In this document: piece by piece, positions 12,806 to 24,776 of the stretch | How positions within the stretch are numbered: the stretch's first letter is position 1 | Layout: each line of letters opens with the position of its first letter | Assembly: GCF_019703515.2 (NCBI RefSeq) | Contig: NC_059346.1 | Coordinates: 52,317,501 to 52,381,500 of the forward strand | Direction: 5' to 3' | Source: Myxocyprinus asiaticus | Taxonomy: Eukaryota; Chordata; Actinopteri; Cypriniformes; Catostomidae | Length of the DNA: 64,000 nt | The notes under the pieces: generated by a model | Database searches by the model: none | Seen by the model: only the letters and a program-made list of their open reading frames with translations | Told to the model about the DNA's origin: nothing | Position numbers and translations under genes: made by a program

Positions 12806-13315
12806 TTATAGAGATATTTTTTCAAGAACTTATCCACATTCCCTCAGTATGACTTCTGGTCCTAAATCCATCATTAAATATAAACAAAACTTGTTTTTTT
12901 CCAACCACTGAAAGCCATCATCATATCTGGATGTAACAAATCATTTTAACATACAGAATAAGCAGCCAACATTTCTCTATTGAGCTCTTTTGGATAAATG
13001 ATAATAATAGTGTGCAGGGAATCAAACTCTGGACATTAAATAAAATTAAATATGAGGGACTATGGACATTTTTTGCCACATGATCCAAAAATGTTATACA
13101 ATGATGGTTTAAGCCATTGTGTTTTTGTTCTCAATAAATGAAAAGGAAAAATCCAACAATCCTACACTCAGGACCTCAAATACTTTGTCATGCAGCCATT
13201 AGCATAGACTGGCTGCAAAACATAAAAGAGGCCTTTTGTCTGGTCAGACAATACTTTATTGTAACAGTGTATTTCTATGGAACTGATTTAGGTAACAATG
13301 ATTTAGACTTTAGAG

Positions 13316-13772
13316 CAGTGGTTCACAACTTGTTTTGCTTCAGGATCCATGCGAATTTTACATTGGACGTCAAGTGGAGACCCACAAAAGTAAAAAAGTT
13401 TGAGTGTTTGGCTTCTAAATGTCTCTTGAATTTCAGTGGTACTCAGCAGCCAATAAGTCACTGCACAAAACACATTGTGGTTGATACAAACCATGTTTAT
13501 CCTCATGCAAGTGAACCTGAATTTCTGGGTTGTATTTTCCTTGCGTAATTTGGTCATGGTTTTTCAAGGATGAGGGCATATTTGCATCTGCCTAATATGG
13601 ATAGCTTCTATCAAATGACAGAAGAATTTGCACCAAAATACAGTAGAGTTCAATTGGATGACAGCCTTTGATATCAGCAACAAAAGATATGGGAAGTGTT
13701 TTCTCCACCCTTTTAAAAGTGAATTGTTATTTCTCCATTTTTCAGTCACGATCCACAAGTTGAGAACCACTT
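13316..13772. mobile_element. hAT-like MITE near the cryab 3' end
   Basis: The ends CAGTGGTTCACAACTTG and CAAGTTGAGAACCACT are inverted copies with one mismatch, typical of small hAT elements. No clear 8-bp duplication was found. It lies 260 bp beyond the cryab stop codon and may be within its 3' UTR: a minus-strand AATAAAGT lies still further on, near 13247-13256. Confidence 0.7.
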
Positions 13773-14032
13773 ATGTAGAAGTTGCATTTACTGTTTGATG
13801 ATGTCTTAATTGAAGTAGTTTTGACCTAATAACCATTTCTTCCTAAGCTTCTGTAGCAAAGACAGCTTAATTGATTGGCATGTCAATAACAAGGGGGGTA
13901 ATAAGCTATTCCAGTATATCCTGGTCAGATTGAGCAGTAAAGGATAATTGGAGCAGAAGCAATGTTGAACATACAACTGAGAAAGACAAGGAACATAAAG
14001 CTGTAAAGTTGTAACATGGAAGTCTAGCAGCA

Positions 14033-17000
14033 TTACTTCTTTTGAGGGCCAGTCACGGCGGGCTTGTCTTCACGGGTGATGGGAATGGTGCGTTCTGGGC
14101 TGGTTGAGTGCTTGCGTGGGGCTGTCACTGTCAGAACCCCATCAGAAGACAGGGAGGAGGTGACAGAGGTTGGGTCCACACCAGCAGGAACACGATATTT
14201 TCTTAGAAACTCCCGTGAGACAAAGCCATGTTTGTCCTGCAAAGCAAAATACAACATCTGATCTCTTCTATAAATGTATGAACAGGTGATAGTGACTGAT
14301 CCATGCATCATTCACTCTGTTTAATTCAATGTTTACTTGTAACACAAGGCCTGTTTGATGTACAACATTTGTTTTCTTGGTGATGACATATATATTTTAA
14401 ATAATAAAGCCAGTAATAGGACCTGGTTAGGTGAGGCATTGGGTTGCAGACTGGATTGCTCATATACACTAAATTTCAACCTGGTCTCATGACAAGTAGT
14501 AATAATGTTACGAGATGGTGAAGTGGTAAGAAATCATACAAGTTGTCTCATGCAAAAATGTACAACTATTAATCCCACTGAGAAAAATAAACAATGTTAT
14601 TGAGTTATTAAATGTAACCCTTAACCCAAATAAACATATAGTCTAACCCCTTACTCAAACCCATAACCTAATCATGAATTTAATAGGATAGTAACTTTTG
14701 TGTACCACGGAAGAAAGAACACATCAGGGTTTGGAATAGGTACCTTTTCGTACAAACCAATTTGTAAGATATCTCTTTTGCCATCTTGTACTGTACAAGA
14801 GATTACTGTTACATTTTTACCTGATGATCCTCATGTTTAGCATGAATTTCAAGGAAGTCTCCGTTGATTTTCACTGACAGCTCCTCTGGTGCGAACTGTT
14901 TTACATCCAGATTTACTGAGAAACTATCCTTTTCCAATTTCATCTAAGGAAACACAATTGGAAACATTAAATAATTATTTAACAATTCAACAGTACTGTG
15001 TTTTTGGTCTAATCTTTGCAATCATCACACAAAATCACAGACTAAAAGTAATGAGAATGAGATCCCACATTAGCCTACTGAGAATTGGGAGAAGTGGTTA
15101 AAGGAATAGTTCACCCAAAAATGAAAATTGTCTCATCATTTACTCACCCTCATGCCATCCCAGATGTGTATGACTTTCTTCTGCAGAACATAAATGAAGA
15201 TTTTTCTGAAGAATATCTCAGCTCTGTTGGTCTATACAATGCACGTGAATGGTGGCCAGAACTTTAAAGCTCCAAAAGCACATAAAGCAGCATAAAAGTA
15301 ATCCATATCTCCAGAAGGGATATGATAGGTGTGGGTGAGAAACAAATCAATATTTATGTCCTTTTTTAGCATAAATCTCCACTCCCACTTTCACATTCTT
15401 GTTCTTTTGCTTTTTGCGATTCACATTCTTTGTGCATATCGCCACCCACTGGGCTGGGAGAAGAACTTCTAGCATAAAATGACTTAAATATTAACCTATT
15501 TCTCACCCACACCTATCCTATCACTTCTGAAGATATGGATTTAACCACTGGAGTTGTATGGATTACTTTTATGCTGCCTTCATGTGCTTTTTGGAGCTTC
15601 AAACCTTTTTGGACCCTGTTGATTTGTATTGTAGAGAGCTGAGATATTCTATTAAAAATCTTCATTGGTGTTCAGCAGAAGAAAGAAAGTCATACACATT
15701 TGGGATAGCATGAGGGTGAGTAAATGGTGAACGAATTAAAAATTTTTAGTGAACTATCCTTTTAATTTCATTTAAATTGTGCTTAATTTTCATAAAGAAA
15801 ATGTTATTCACAATGCAGATCTAAATGGTTCTAAAATAGGCTTTATTTTCTTTAGGCTAAATATAATTTCTTATGTATTTCAATTTCTTATATGCTTTCT
15901 TAAAAACCAAAAATGTGAATGTTTGTTTGATTTTGTCCACCTTTATCAGAAAAATAGAATTACGCTTCAGTGCGAGTTCATCAAAGCTATCATCATAGAA
16001 GAAATGCTCAGAATATTTATCCAGTGTGATCATTGTTTAGAATGAACCAGACTGTTGCCATTAGCGAGAAAGACACCTATAAATACCTTTAAATAATGCT
16101 GCTCTCTCTGTCTTTAAAAAACCAAGACATTAGGACCGAGAACATCTAATAACAGTAACTTCAATTATAAAGTGGCCCCAAAAAGTATTTGTACCGTTAA
16201 GCCACACTTAAAAATTAATGCCATTGCATTTGATGACTAAATATCAAACCAAGTGTATTTGTAAACAAATGATGATATCAGAACTTTTCTCAGAACTAAC
16301 TTTACTTCATTTAGCCATTTTTGACATTACTTTTAACCAACTGGTGTCAATGTGATTTTAAGTGGATGTATGAAGTCACTTTGGTAACATTTAACTTTAA
16401 TATTCCCTTTGTTAAGGGATTATAAAGGGGCTAATAATTAATTTGCAAATGCCGTGTAAATCATAGGTATACGGTTATAACAACATGTATAAAAAGGGTG
16501 ACTTTCATGCAATAATTGCCAAATAGTGAGCCATTTTACCTCTCATGTTATAAATGCTTTATAACACTTATTCAACATTAATAGTAATCTATAAAAATGT
16601 ACCTTAATCTAAAGTGAACGAATGTAGAGCATTCACTGAGAAGTTGCCAAAAGTTTTCAAACGTGTACATAAAGGTTCAATAGGGTTTAATGGTCTTGAG
16701 GCTTTATTATATTATATATGCTGTGAATGAGCATGAAGCCCTGAAAAGGGACTTTAGGTAACCAGGACTAGGTTAACCCATTCTTTTGACATCAACATGA
16801 CAAGGGAAGTGACAATATGAGTAAATCAAGACATTATGTACTATAAATATAAAGCAGACTATAGCAAGCTGACATTATCCATCTTTTTAATCTCATTAAA
16901 ATAGTCTATTCATAAATTAAGGGCATTTTATTACGTGTATTAATTAAACATTTATAACACGTAAGTTAAAATGCTCACTACTAATTTCACTAATTTCTTT

Positions 17001-17746
17001 TTTCTAGTAAGACCTTTGATATTAGGCCAAAAATCACATTCTTGATAATAATTTTTGTATTGTTTTCCTGTAAAAATATCTATAAATCCTTAAAACAAGA
17101 TCAATTTGATGTATCTTGTTTTAGAAACAACACTGCATAAGATATTTAGGTTTAGATTGTATTTTTAACATGTGTATTTTGTCTTACTGTACTGGCAGAG
17201 TTTTTATAGTCAAAACAAGTGAAAAAATCTACCAGTAATGAAGAAGTAATCCAAAGTATTTAGAATACGTTACTGACCTTGAGTAATCTAACGGAATATG
17301 TTACAAATTACATTTTACAGCATGTATTCTGTAATCTGTAGTGGAATACATTTCAAAAGTAACCCTCCCAACCCTGACAACTGTATACAGACATCCCACT
17401 GTCCAAACTAACTCATGCAAATGACAACTGACTTTATTTATAATACTACAAACGTAATGTAAATGTATCAAAAAGAACTAAAAAGTCCATTAAAAAAAAG
17501 CTGATTCTCGATCGTTAGAAGGTTAAACTGACAGCAGTTGCAAAAGCTGGAATTTTAGCTCACCTCAGAGAGGCCACTGTCCACCCAGCTTGGCCAGCGC
17601 AGGAAGGAAGGTCTAGGGTAGTACAGTGAGGGAATCATGTCGCTATTAGAAATGGGCTCCCCAAAGTGCTGATCAAAGATCCGACTGGGAAAGAAGGATG
17701 GCCAGAAGGAGCGGCGAAACCAGGGATGCTGGATAGCGATGTCCAT
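14033..17746 (-). CDS. cryab: Alpha-B-crystallin (small heat-shock protein), 3 exons
   Basis: An ATP-independent holdase chaperone of lens and muscle. Minus-strand exons are 17746-17564 (61 codons), 14943-14821 (41 codons) and 14236-14033 (66 codons plus one, then stop). All junctions are phase 0 with GT-AG borders, giving 169 aa (about 175 in mammals). Exon 1 starts '[14 protein letters not shown]', the alpha-crystallin N-terminus, with 'RIFDQHFGE' and 'WVDSGLSE'. Exons 2-3 carry the alpha-crystallin domain ('[18 protein letters not shown]', '[15 protein letters not shown]', '[14 protein letters not shown]'). The C-terminus has the I-x-I motif in 'ERTIPITRE' and ends in Lys-Lys. All residues expected for a working chaperone are present. 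The exon 3 tail looks closest to the fish cryabb copy, but paralogue choice is inference. It is divergent from hspb2, and intron 1 (14944-17563) carries a MITE. Confidence 0.95.
15098..15765. mobile_element. Foldback MITE, TTAAAGGAATAGTTCACC family
   Basis: The left end TTAAAGGAATAGTTCACCC and the right end GTGAACTATCCTTTTAA are inverted copies, and the inner arms pair over long stretches (TTACTCACCCTCATG against CATGAGGGTGAGTAA). This is a very common cyprinid foldback family. It lies in cryab intron 1; a second copy is at 39506-40341. Confidence 0.85.
16380..17385. repeat. Transposon-derived fragments in cryab intron 1
   Basis: 16380-16700 begins GGTAACATTTAACTTTAAT and resembles fish foldback repeats of the 'GGTAACACTTTA' kind. 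17220-17385 ends AAAAGTAACCCTCCCAACCCTG, a terminus I associate with fish hAT fragments. Neither has both ends, so boundaries are approximate. Confidence 0.35.
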
Positions 17747-17789
17747 GATGTCTCTATGTCCCCTCTCTGAAAACTTGCAGCCTCTTGTG

Positions 17790-17860
17790 CCTGCGCACTT
17801 AAATACACCAACACCGACAGCCCCTGCCAGAGAAGCCAGCTGTGGATCTTTCTGGAATAA
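17790..17860 (-). promoter_or_regulatory. cryab promoter: TATA-like box, E-box and heat-shock element
   Basis: Reading the minus strand upstream of the cryab ATG (17746): a TATTTAAG box lies at about 17798-17806, suggesting a transcription start near 17770. A palindromic E-box CAGCTG lies at 17837-17842. A TTCnnGAA heat-shock motif, within ATTCCAGAAAG on the minus strand, lies at 17850-17857. E-boxes and heat-shock elements are known features of the mammalian CRYAB/HSPB2 region. The motifs are seen; their use here is inferred. Confidence 0.55.
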
Positions 17861-18450
17861 TGATGTAAACTATTTGCTTGCCTTTCCCTCTCTGCCCTCC
17901 CTCCCGTCCCTCCCACTGCCCTCCACTCACCACACTGTCCCTCTTCCAACTATCATCCTCTGTATTTATCTGAAAAGCTGATCGAATTTCAATTCACACA
18001 GATACCAAGTGGATTACAGGGCAAGCCCCTAAAGTGTGCTCAAAGCTCTGGAAACTTTGCTGTCTGGCCTTGTGGGTAGGACTCGCCAATGTCGAGGGAA
18101 GTTGCTTGGCATTTTGGTGCACTCAACTGGTTCATTTGATGCCAGCAAAGATTAGGGTTCCCATGGCGTGATGTGTCTGTGTGTATTTAGGTTCTGAGCC
18201 CTTTTGGAGGGATTGTCTTTGCAGAAGTCCTAGTTTATTTGAAAGCTGTCAGTGAGTGTTGCTGAGATAACTATGCCAGGCAAAGCACCATACAAAGTCA
18301 ACCCCTCGAACAACCACAGAGCTTACTCAAGTTGGCACACTGATTGGACATCAATATTTTAGAGGGATAGGCAGCTTTAGTCGCTGTGTTTCATAACAAA
18401 GGCAAATGATGGTGGTTTTCGGTATCAGAAATGTTACAAATAAGAACTCA

Positions 18451-18705
18451 GGTCCCACTTTATATAAGTTGTCTTTAACTACTATGTACTAACATTAAAA
18501 TACATACAAAACAATGTATTTATTGTGTAACTACATGTTGTTCTGCAAAATTCTCACAAAATTCACATTTGGCGATACTGAGGTTGAGGTACGTGTAGGT
18601 TTAGGGTTAAGGTTTAGGGTAAGGATTAGGGTAGGGTTTAGATTAGGTTTGGATTTATGGTAAGGGTTGATGTAGGGTTAGGTTTAGGGGTAAGGTTAAC
18701 AGTGC
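18451..18705 (+). mobile_element. Truncated copy of a MITE with TTAGGG-like core
   Basis: Starts GGTCCCACTTTATATAAGTTGTC and shares its left arm and a core of degenerate TTAGGG/GGGTTA repeats (18597-18695) with the copies at 29116-29440 and 62674-63006. It breaks off after AAGGTTAACAGTG, so the right arm is missing. Confidence 0.75.
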
Positions 18706-18957
18706 TGATCACTTTGGCAAATACGTCCAGGTGTTTGTCTTCTCAAAATGTAAATAATGTGGAAGTGGAAGTTGTAACATGGAAGTTGTTTGTAACCTTG
18801 TCGAGGCACCGAAATTGATTAACTATTACAGAATTCAATTAAATAAATTGACATGTATTTTGTTTTGTCATGTATGAAAGTGTATTGTATGCTCTCTTCT
18901 CAAACTACCAGGTTTTATGTGTAGTAATAATTGATTTAATGTTCATCCTCATTATAC

Positions 18958-19149
18958 AACATGCGTGAGCATGATTATTGGGACTGACCACCGCTTTTCA
19001 ATGTGTTTAAGCAGGTACAGACTTTATATTTTAAATAAAATGTGTAATTATTGTATACCTGTCCTATATTGTTCATACATAAAGATTAAGATTTGCGCCA
19101 GCCAAGAAAGTGGTTGTGGTGGAACATGCGTGAGCATGATTATTGGGAT
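18958..19149 (+). repeat. Direct repeat of about 25 bp, 164 bp apart
   Basis: AACATGCGTGAGCATGATTA followed by TTGGGA occurs at about 18959 and again at about 19123. The sequence between them is unique and AT-rich. Confidence 0.8.
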
Positions 19150-19549
19150 TATTGGGTGTTTAAACAGAATAAAATCCACCAAAGGCATGAGATGATGTCA
19201 ATCGAGTGCTTTATTCAACACAACGCAGAGACAACCCCATTACAATTGCATCAAATTTCTAATAATAAAGGTAATAATTATTGTAATTATACATGTAATT
19301 ATGCAACTCTAAGTATTAGGTAAATGAGTGAATATTGACTCATAAAGGCTGAAGAAAGGGGCGCACTTAATTATATTCATGATGAAATTAGGCACAGAAT
19401 AGAGGTCCACCCTGTTTCACCAAGGTCCACTCATTTGGAGATTTCTGGCCTCGCCCCTGGGTGAAAGATAATTTATTTCATGCTGTAAGAAAAAAGGACA
19501 TTAAAACTGAAATATACCCAAATTAATTGGAATTGGAAGCTTGTGAATC

Positions 19550-19645
19550 GAAATCATGATATCGTAATGCATCGCGATATATCCAATCGTGACATGTGTA
19601 TCGCAATACGTATCATATCGTGAGGTGGCTGGTGATACCCTGCCA
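19550..19645. repeat. Fragment of a dispersed repeat (ATCG-rich)
   Basis: A run of ATATCG/ATCGTG-like words ending in ATCGTGAGGTGGCTGGTGAT, a segment I associate with hAT-derived repeats common in fish. Neither terminus is recognisable. Confidence 0.3.
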
Positions 19646-20285
19646 TACATTTTTGCACTGAGCCCCTGTTAATTTCTAACCTTGGTGGTTTTATCATCTG
19701 TCTTCATACATAATAGGTAATAACATTCATGTGTTTTTTGTGACACAGTTTGTGACAGCGTAAGATCTCTTCTGAAACTCTACACATGTGAGATTACAGT
19801 AGGTCTTTTTCTCGAATGAATAATCTGAGAGAAGAAGACTTTACCAAAAGATTCCCTTGGATCTCCATATTGTCTCATTGTTGTCTAGGAGAAACAAATG
19901 CAATGATTTTTATTTTCTTTGAGTTATGCTCAGTCAAATAGGCCATCTTTTATCCTGGATATCTGTGCAGTCTAAATGACATCTAAGAATCTTGGTATAC
20001 TGTACCTACACAAGATCATCTACTACCACACACCATACTTCTTTTTTTGAAAAGCTTGTGGAAAATTTATTTTTGTTGATTTGGTTAAGCAGTTTATTAT
20101 CCTTCTTTTTCATAATCATCATACAGTAATATACATTGATATTTTAGATAGTCTATTTTTATGTGAACCACAAGACACTTCCAACCACTTTGGGTTAGGG
20201 TTAGGCTTTGTGTAAGCTAATAAAAAATTTAATTATATACAGTAAATAATTTGTAGATTCGTAAGTGTCTATATATACTGTTTAT

Positions 20286-20359
20286 ATATCAGACAGACAG
20301 GCAGACAGAGAGATAGACAGATAGATAAACAGATAGATAGATAGATAGATAGATAGATC
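20286..20359. repeat. (GACA)/(GATA)n microsatellite
   Basis: CAGACAGACAGGCAGACAGA grades into perfect GATA repeats, ending immediately before the DIRS element region. Confidence 0.9.
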
Positions 20360-20984
20360 TAGTCTTTACTAGCAAAACAAGCACTCTACATAAACATGTA
20401 ACCTCGGTTCCCTGACATTGCTGTAAGCACTATGGGGAGTCCTTCTTAGACAACCTTGTTGAAACCCTTATACAGTATAATCATGCCAATCCTTTGATTG
20501 TCAGTAGTGTTTGAGCCCCGCCCCTTTAGGCGCGAAGTTGGCTTATATAAGCGGGCGCTCAATCACCATTTCTTCAGAATTTTCTGACTGAGGAACAACT
20601 CCACATTTTTTTAAGCACTAAGGGAACAGTATCCTATTATGCCACACTACATGACATCACATTCCCAGAGCTATAACACTAAATAGAGATATTCATAAGT
20701 AGTCACATGCCACAGGCCGATGACTTAAATATATAAGACATATACAAGTGTATATGTGTATATGTAACGTGGCGGACACCAAATGGAAATTAATGTAGTC
20801 TGAGAATGTATATGAACCATATAGATATGCACAGTATGGTTTATTAACCCTTTCACAACATGGTTGGAAAAGTAGGTTTTATTTCTTTATGGGAGTGCTT
20901 ATGACTTTTAAAGGGGCAGTTCAACAGCATATAAATAGGTGGCTGTGTTGATTATAGTCAGTAACCTGTAATAAGGGCTCGGGC

Positions 20985-21624
20985 TCACCTGCTAAAAACT
21001 TTCCTTTTGTGCGTCCTACCTAACAAATAAAGAGCTGATCTGACAGCTGATGTGTGCGCTCGACATATGTATGGAATGCCTTCACCAGGCATCGACTGCT
21101 CTTCTTCTGAATTAAATGGTGGGTGAAAACGAACGAACCACCTGAGCCCTGAAGGGGGCATTGATAAAACCTTTTCTAGGTTTAATGGTGGCTTTTGACA
21201 GATCTGGACCAAACTCCATGCATGAGCTGACAGTCGACAGCACCTGCATGTCACCCACTCATTTAAATGAGGCCAAACCCAATATGAGTGCAGTCTTAAA
21301 GGAAAGCATCTTAACAGATTCCAATGGCTCAAACTGGGAGTTTGTGAGTGCCTTCAGCACCAGATTTAAGTCCTAATTCGGCACCATAGCGGGGCAAGGG
21401 GGGTTCAAATGCCTCGCTCCCCTAAGGAACTTTATGACTAGATCATGTTTGCCTATCGAGGAGCCAGTCTCTGGGGCGTGGTATGCAGAGATAGTCGCTA
21501 CATAAACCATGAGCATTGATGGGGTAAGACCAGCATCCAGCCGCTCTTGAAGGAATGTCAGAATCTCAGCTATGGGGTATTTCACCAGGTCTTCACCACA
21601 TGAAGAGCACCAGTTTGCAAACAC
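20985..21624 (-). pseudogene. DIRS tyrosine recombinase, N-terminal remnant
   Basis: 21624-21373 reads 'IAEILTFLQERLDAGLTP' then 'VATISAYHA', like the SAM-like N-terminal domain of DIRS tyrosine recombinases. 21332-20985 continues in another frame. The catalytic R-H-R-Y set is not visible, so the 3' catalytic part appears deleted. DIRS elements use this enzyme instead of an integrase. Confidence 0.6.
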
Positions 21625-21837
21625 ACGCTATTTAAGTGCATAGAGGTGTCTCGTGGACAGTGCTCTAGCCTGTAAAATGGTGTTCATCACCCACTGAGTC
21701 AATTCTGGCTCGTCCAATGTGCTCCGTTCAGGGGCTACAGGTGTAGGTTCAACTGGGACATGTGTTGTGCACAGTGAGAGGAGACAACGCCTGCTTCATT
21801 GGAGGAGGCGTTGTGTCAGGCTCATTAATTGTGGCGA

Positions 21838-22917
21838 TCATAGTCCGCCCTGACAATTTATAAACAGCACTACTGTTGTGTTGTCCGAACAAATCAGAAC
21901 GTGGTGATTCACAATGTCGGAATGAAAAGCCCTCAAGGCTAGAAAGACAGCCAGTAGTTCTAGGCAGTTGATATGCCATGCTCTTTTCGCACCTGTCCAG
22001 GTGGCAAAAGTCGGGCGTCCATTGCACACCGCGCCCCAACCTGTGTTGGATGCGTCTGTGGTCACCACTTTCCTTCTGAAAATTTGACCAAGCATAACAC
22101 CCTGTTTGTAGAAGGACTGTGTTGTTCATGCTGCTAGAGCAGCCAGGCAGCGGCGAGTTACCACAACGTGTATGCGCCCGTGGATCCAGGTACGTTGTGG
22201 TACATGTCGTTTGAGCCAGTACTGGAGAGGTTTCATGTGAAACAGACCTAACGATATGATGGCAGATGCTTAAACCCAGTATTCTCTGAAATGATTTCAG
22301 AGGCAATGTTTTCCCCAGTTTGAACTGAGACAGACACCAAAGAATGGTCTGTATGTGCTTGTTCGTGAGGTGCACACGCATGCTCACGGAGTCGAGACCA
22401 ACTCCTAAAAAGGACATTTGCTGGCTGGGGAAAATGTGCTTTTCGCCCAGTTGACATTCAGACCCAGGTTTTTCAGATGGCAAAGCAGCAAGTCTCTGTG
22501 TTCGCTCAGTAGTGCCTCTGATTGGGCTAGTAATAGACAATAGTCGAGGTAATTCAAGACACACACACCTTTAATGTTCAATGGGGCAAGCGCTGCATTG
22601 ATAGATTTTGTGAACATGCGGGGAGCCAGAGACAGACCGAAAGGAAGGACTTTGAATTCATATGTAGTTCCCTTGAACGTGAAAAACCGCCTGTGATGCA
22701 CCACATTTGGTACATGAATGTACGTATCCTTCAGATCTATTGACGCAAACCAGTCCTGAGGATGAATGTGTGGTGACACCGGGGTGTCGAGGAGGGCGGC
22801 TTTCTCTGCATCATGCATCTCTGTGAGAGTCAGACAAATATGCAGATCCAGAACCACCAGGTTGCTCATCGCTTTGCTTATGGCCTGAGCGGTAGCTTTC
22901 GTGGCTGGCAGCACCAA
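21838..22917 (-). pseudogene. DIRS reverse transcriptase - RNase H, disrupted
   Basis: The RT part (22917-22405) has 'WFASIDLKDTYIHVP', 'FEFKVLPFGLSLAPRMF'-like fingers (here 'YEFKVLPFGLSLAPRMF') and the active-site box as 'NYLDYCLLLA', where the second catalytic Asp of YLDD is replaced by Tyr. The RNase H part (22095-21838) has 'TTDASNTGWGAV', 'NCLELLAVFLALRAF' and 'ICSDNTTVV', which hold the usual D-E-D residues. A frame change separates them. Loss of the YLDD aspartate and the frame break mean no activity is expected. Confidence 0.85.
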
Positions 22918-23069
22918 ATTTGTAGCTCTTTGAACAGCTCTGGATCGGGGCCTTGCTCATCCATTTGTTTGAGGAACTTGGCTTGAAAAACCTGGAGCAC
23001 CGACATGCTGTGTAGTGCTGAACCAGCTTGGCCCACCACTGTTTAAGCTCTTCCAGCCTATACAGGGAG

Positions 23070-23821
23070 TCAGTCAACACAGCTTGGAGGGGTAAGCAGG
23101 GCAGGATTTCCATCCCATGGCGGTATTAGGTCAGTGGTGGGTTGCCTGTCCCGATGGGGGAAGCTTTGAATAGCCTTTTTCATCTGCGTGGTCCACTTTA
23201 GTGAGGATGGCAGCTCCTCCAACTTGAGTGTGCTAAGAGTAGGGCACACGTCAGGTCTCTGTGAGTGCTGCGTGGACCTCAGGGAAGAATGGTGTGCTCC
23301 TTCGGACCGCAGTCTGTTGACGACGGCCGGTTTGCAAAACCATTCATCCAGGAGAGAACTTTCTGGCTCTTTTAGAGGGGACCACTCGATGGACACAAAG
23401 ATGCTCCTTGTCTGTGGCGTGTGCACACCCTTCACCTTCGCTGGGCAATATCCTTCATGGACCACTCGCCTGAAGCTGCGAGTGACACAGCATCATCTCC
23501 ATCGTCAGAGCTGCCAAAAGTAATGAGGCTGTGCGCTCCAATAGAGGGCCGGAGTTCAACACGCTCATATTGCACAGGCGAGGATGTTAGATCGGAACTT
23601 CGGGGGGCTCTCAGGGCTTGCGCCGATACAATATCCTCCTCTAATTCTTCCAGCTCAACCTCACTGCCCTGCTGTGCCTCCTCATGTGGTCCCTCAGGAC
23701 TTAACACAGAAGAGGCGGGTGGGAGGGCGCAAGAGGCTGGATCTTCCCTCAGAATGAGGTAGATCCTAGAGCGCAACGTCCGGAGATTCATGCCCTCGCA
23801 GTGAGGGTAATCTGTCTCCAT
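23070..23821 (-). pseudogene. DIRS ORF1 (gag-like)
   Basis: Two overlapping minus-strand frames (23821-23432 and 23465-23070) form the first ORF of the element. The first starts 'METDYPHCEGMNLRTLRS' and is rich in Ser and Glu. The second is basic and hydrophilic with 'SSLKWTTQMKKAIQ'. No zinc knuckle is visible. The frame change near 23450 marks it as broken. Assignment rests mainly on its place upstream of the reverse transcriptase. Confidence 0.6.
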
Positions 23822-24644
23822 GAGAGCTGCTTCTGCTTGGGCATGGCAGCGAACACAGCTCTAGTGCTCATCAGGCGGTGGGATGTGCCGTTCGCATAGG
23901 GAACACTTGTGGAACATTATCTTTAAAAATGTGTATCACGCAAGCGGCTCTTTAGTAATATTGAAAATATAAAGGATACAGTAAATCCAGACGGAGCACT
24001 GTGGGAAGTGGGTAGGAGTTTCGCTGAAGCGTCGCATTGATCAGTGAGGAGCATCTGAAGTGAAGAACCCGTTCACAGAGAGCGTCTTCAACGGTGATGT
24101 GGAGAGCTCTTCACCGGATCACACAGGGGAGTGGTGAATCTCTCGCTGCAGGCGCTGAGTACAGGTGATGAGTTGTCCTGTTCATGTCTTGGCGAGAAGT
24201 TCTGTCCACTGTAAGTGTATCTCAATGGCAAAGCAGAGAGGGTTCCAAGATGAAGACGAAGTTCACAGTCCTGAAGAAAGGAAATTCTGAAGAAATGGTG
24301 AATGAGTGCCCACTTACATAGGCCAATTGCCTATATGGGCGAAGCTCAAACACAATTGCCAATCAGAGGATTGGCGTGATTTTATAAGGGTTTCAACAAG
24401 GTCATCTAAGAAGGACATCGTGCTTACAGCAATGTCGAGAGAAGTGAATCGAAACAGAACCCATTAAATCTATTCACCATACATTTGCTAGTAGAATATT
24501 GTCCATTTGTGCATTTCCTCCATTGGGCTATGCAGCACCAGAGAGTTTACTACAAGCTATTTGTAGCAAACATTCTCACCCTCCTGTCGCAAGCTTAAGT
24601 GCGCAGTCTCTCTTCTCATTTCCCTTCCTGTTCTTTGCCCTCTC

Positions 24645-24776
24645 TCTCTCTCTCTCTCTCTTTCCCTTTCTATCCTTCCTGTTTCTCTCAAAGTTTAAAA
24701 GTTGATGTGTAATTGAAATCTATCATTCCAGAAAGCGCATTCTCCAGTTATCTTGGTACGTGCTTCAGAAGTCAAA
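24645..24776 (+). promoter_or_regulatory. hspb2 promoter region with heat-shock element
   Basis: A (CT)n tract at 24643-24662 is followed by CATTCCAGAAAGCGCATTCTC, whose first part is a TTCnnGAA heat-shock motif at 24726-24733, 44 bp before the hspb2 ATG. CT tracts and heat-shock elements are common in heat-shock promoters. No clear TATA box is seen. Confidence 0.5.

Larger units (their letters stand above)
20403..24450 (-). mobile_element. DIRS-type retroelement with inverted terminal repeats
   Basis: The left 190 bp (ACATTGCTGTAAGCACTATG, then CCTTGTTGAAACCC, then CACCATTTCTTCAGAATTT) reappears inverted at about 24260-24450. Inverted ends of this kind, reverse transcriptase followed by RNase H, and a tyrosine-recombinase-like ORF are diagnostic of DIRS elements. 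Order on the minus strand is gag-like (23821-23070), RT (22917-22405), RNase H (22095-21838), recombinase (21624-20985). At about 4.05 kb it is shorter than typical full-length elements, and every ORF is interrupted. It sits between the divergent starts of cryab and hspb2. Confidence 0.85.

Noticed and set aside
13138..13548. 136-codon open frame
   Set aside because: It runs through the end of a hAT-like MITE (13316-13772), has no domain and no splice context.
18597..18695. Interstitial telomere array
   Set aside because: The TTAGGG-like words are degenerate and belong to a MITE core shared with two other copies.
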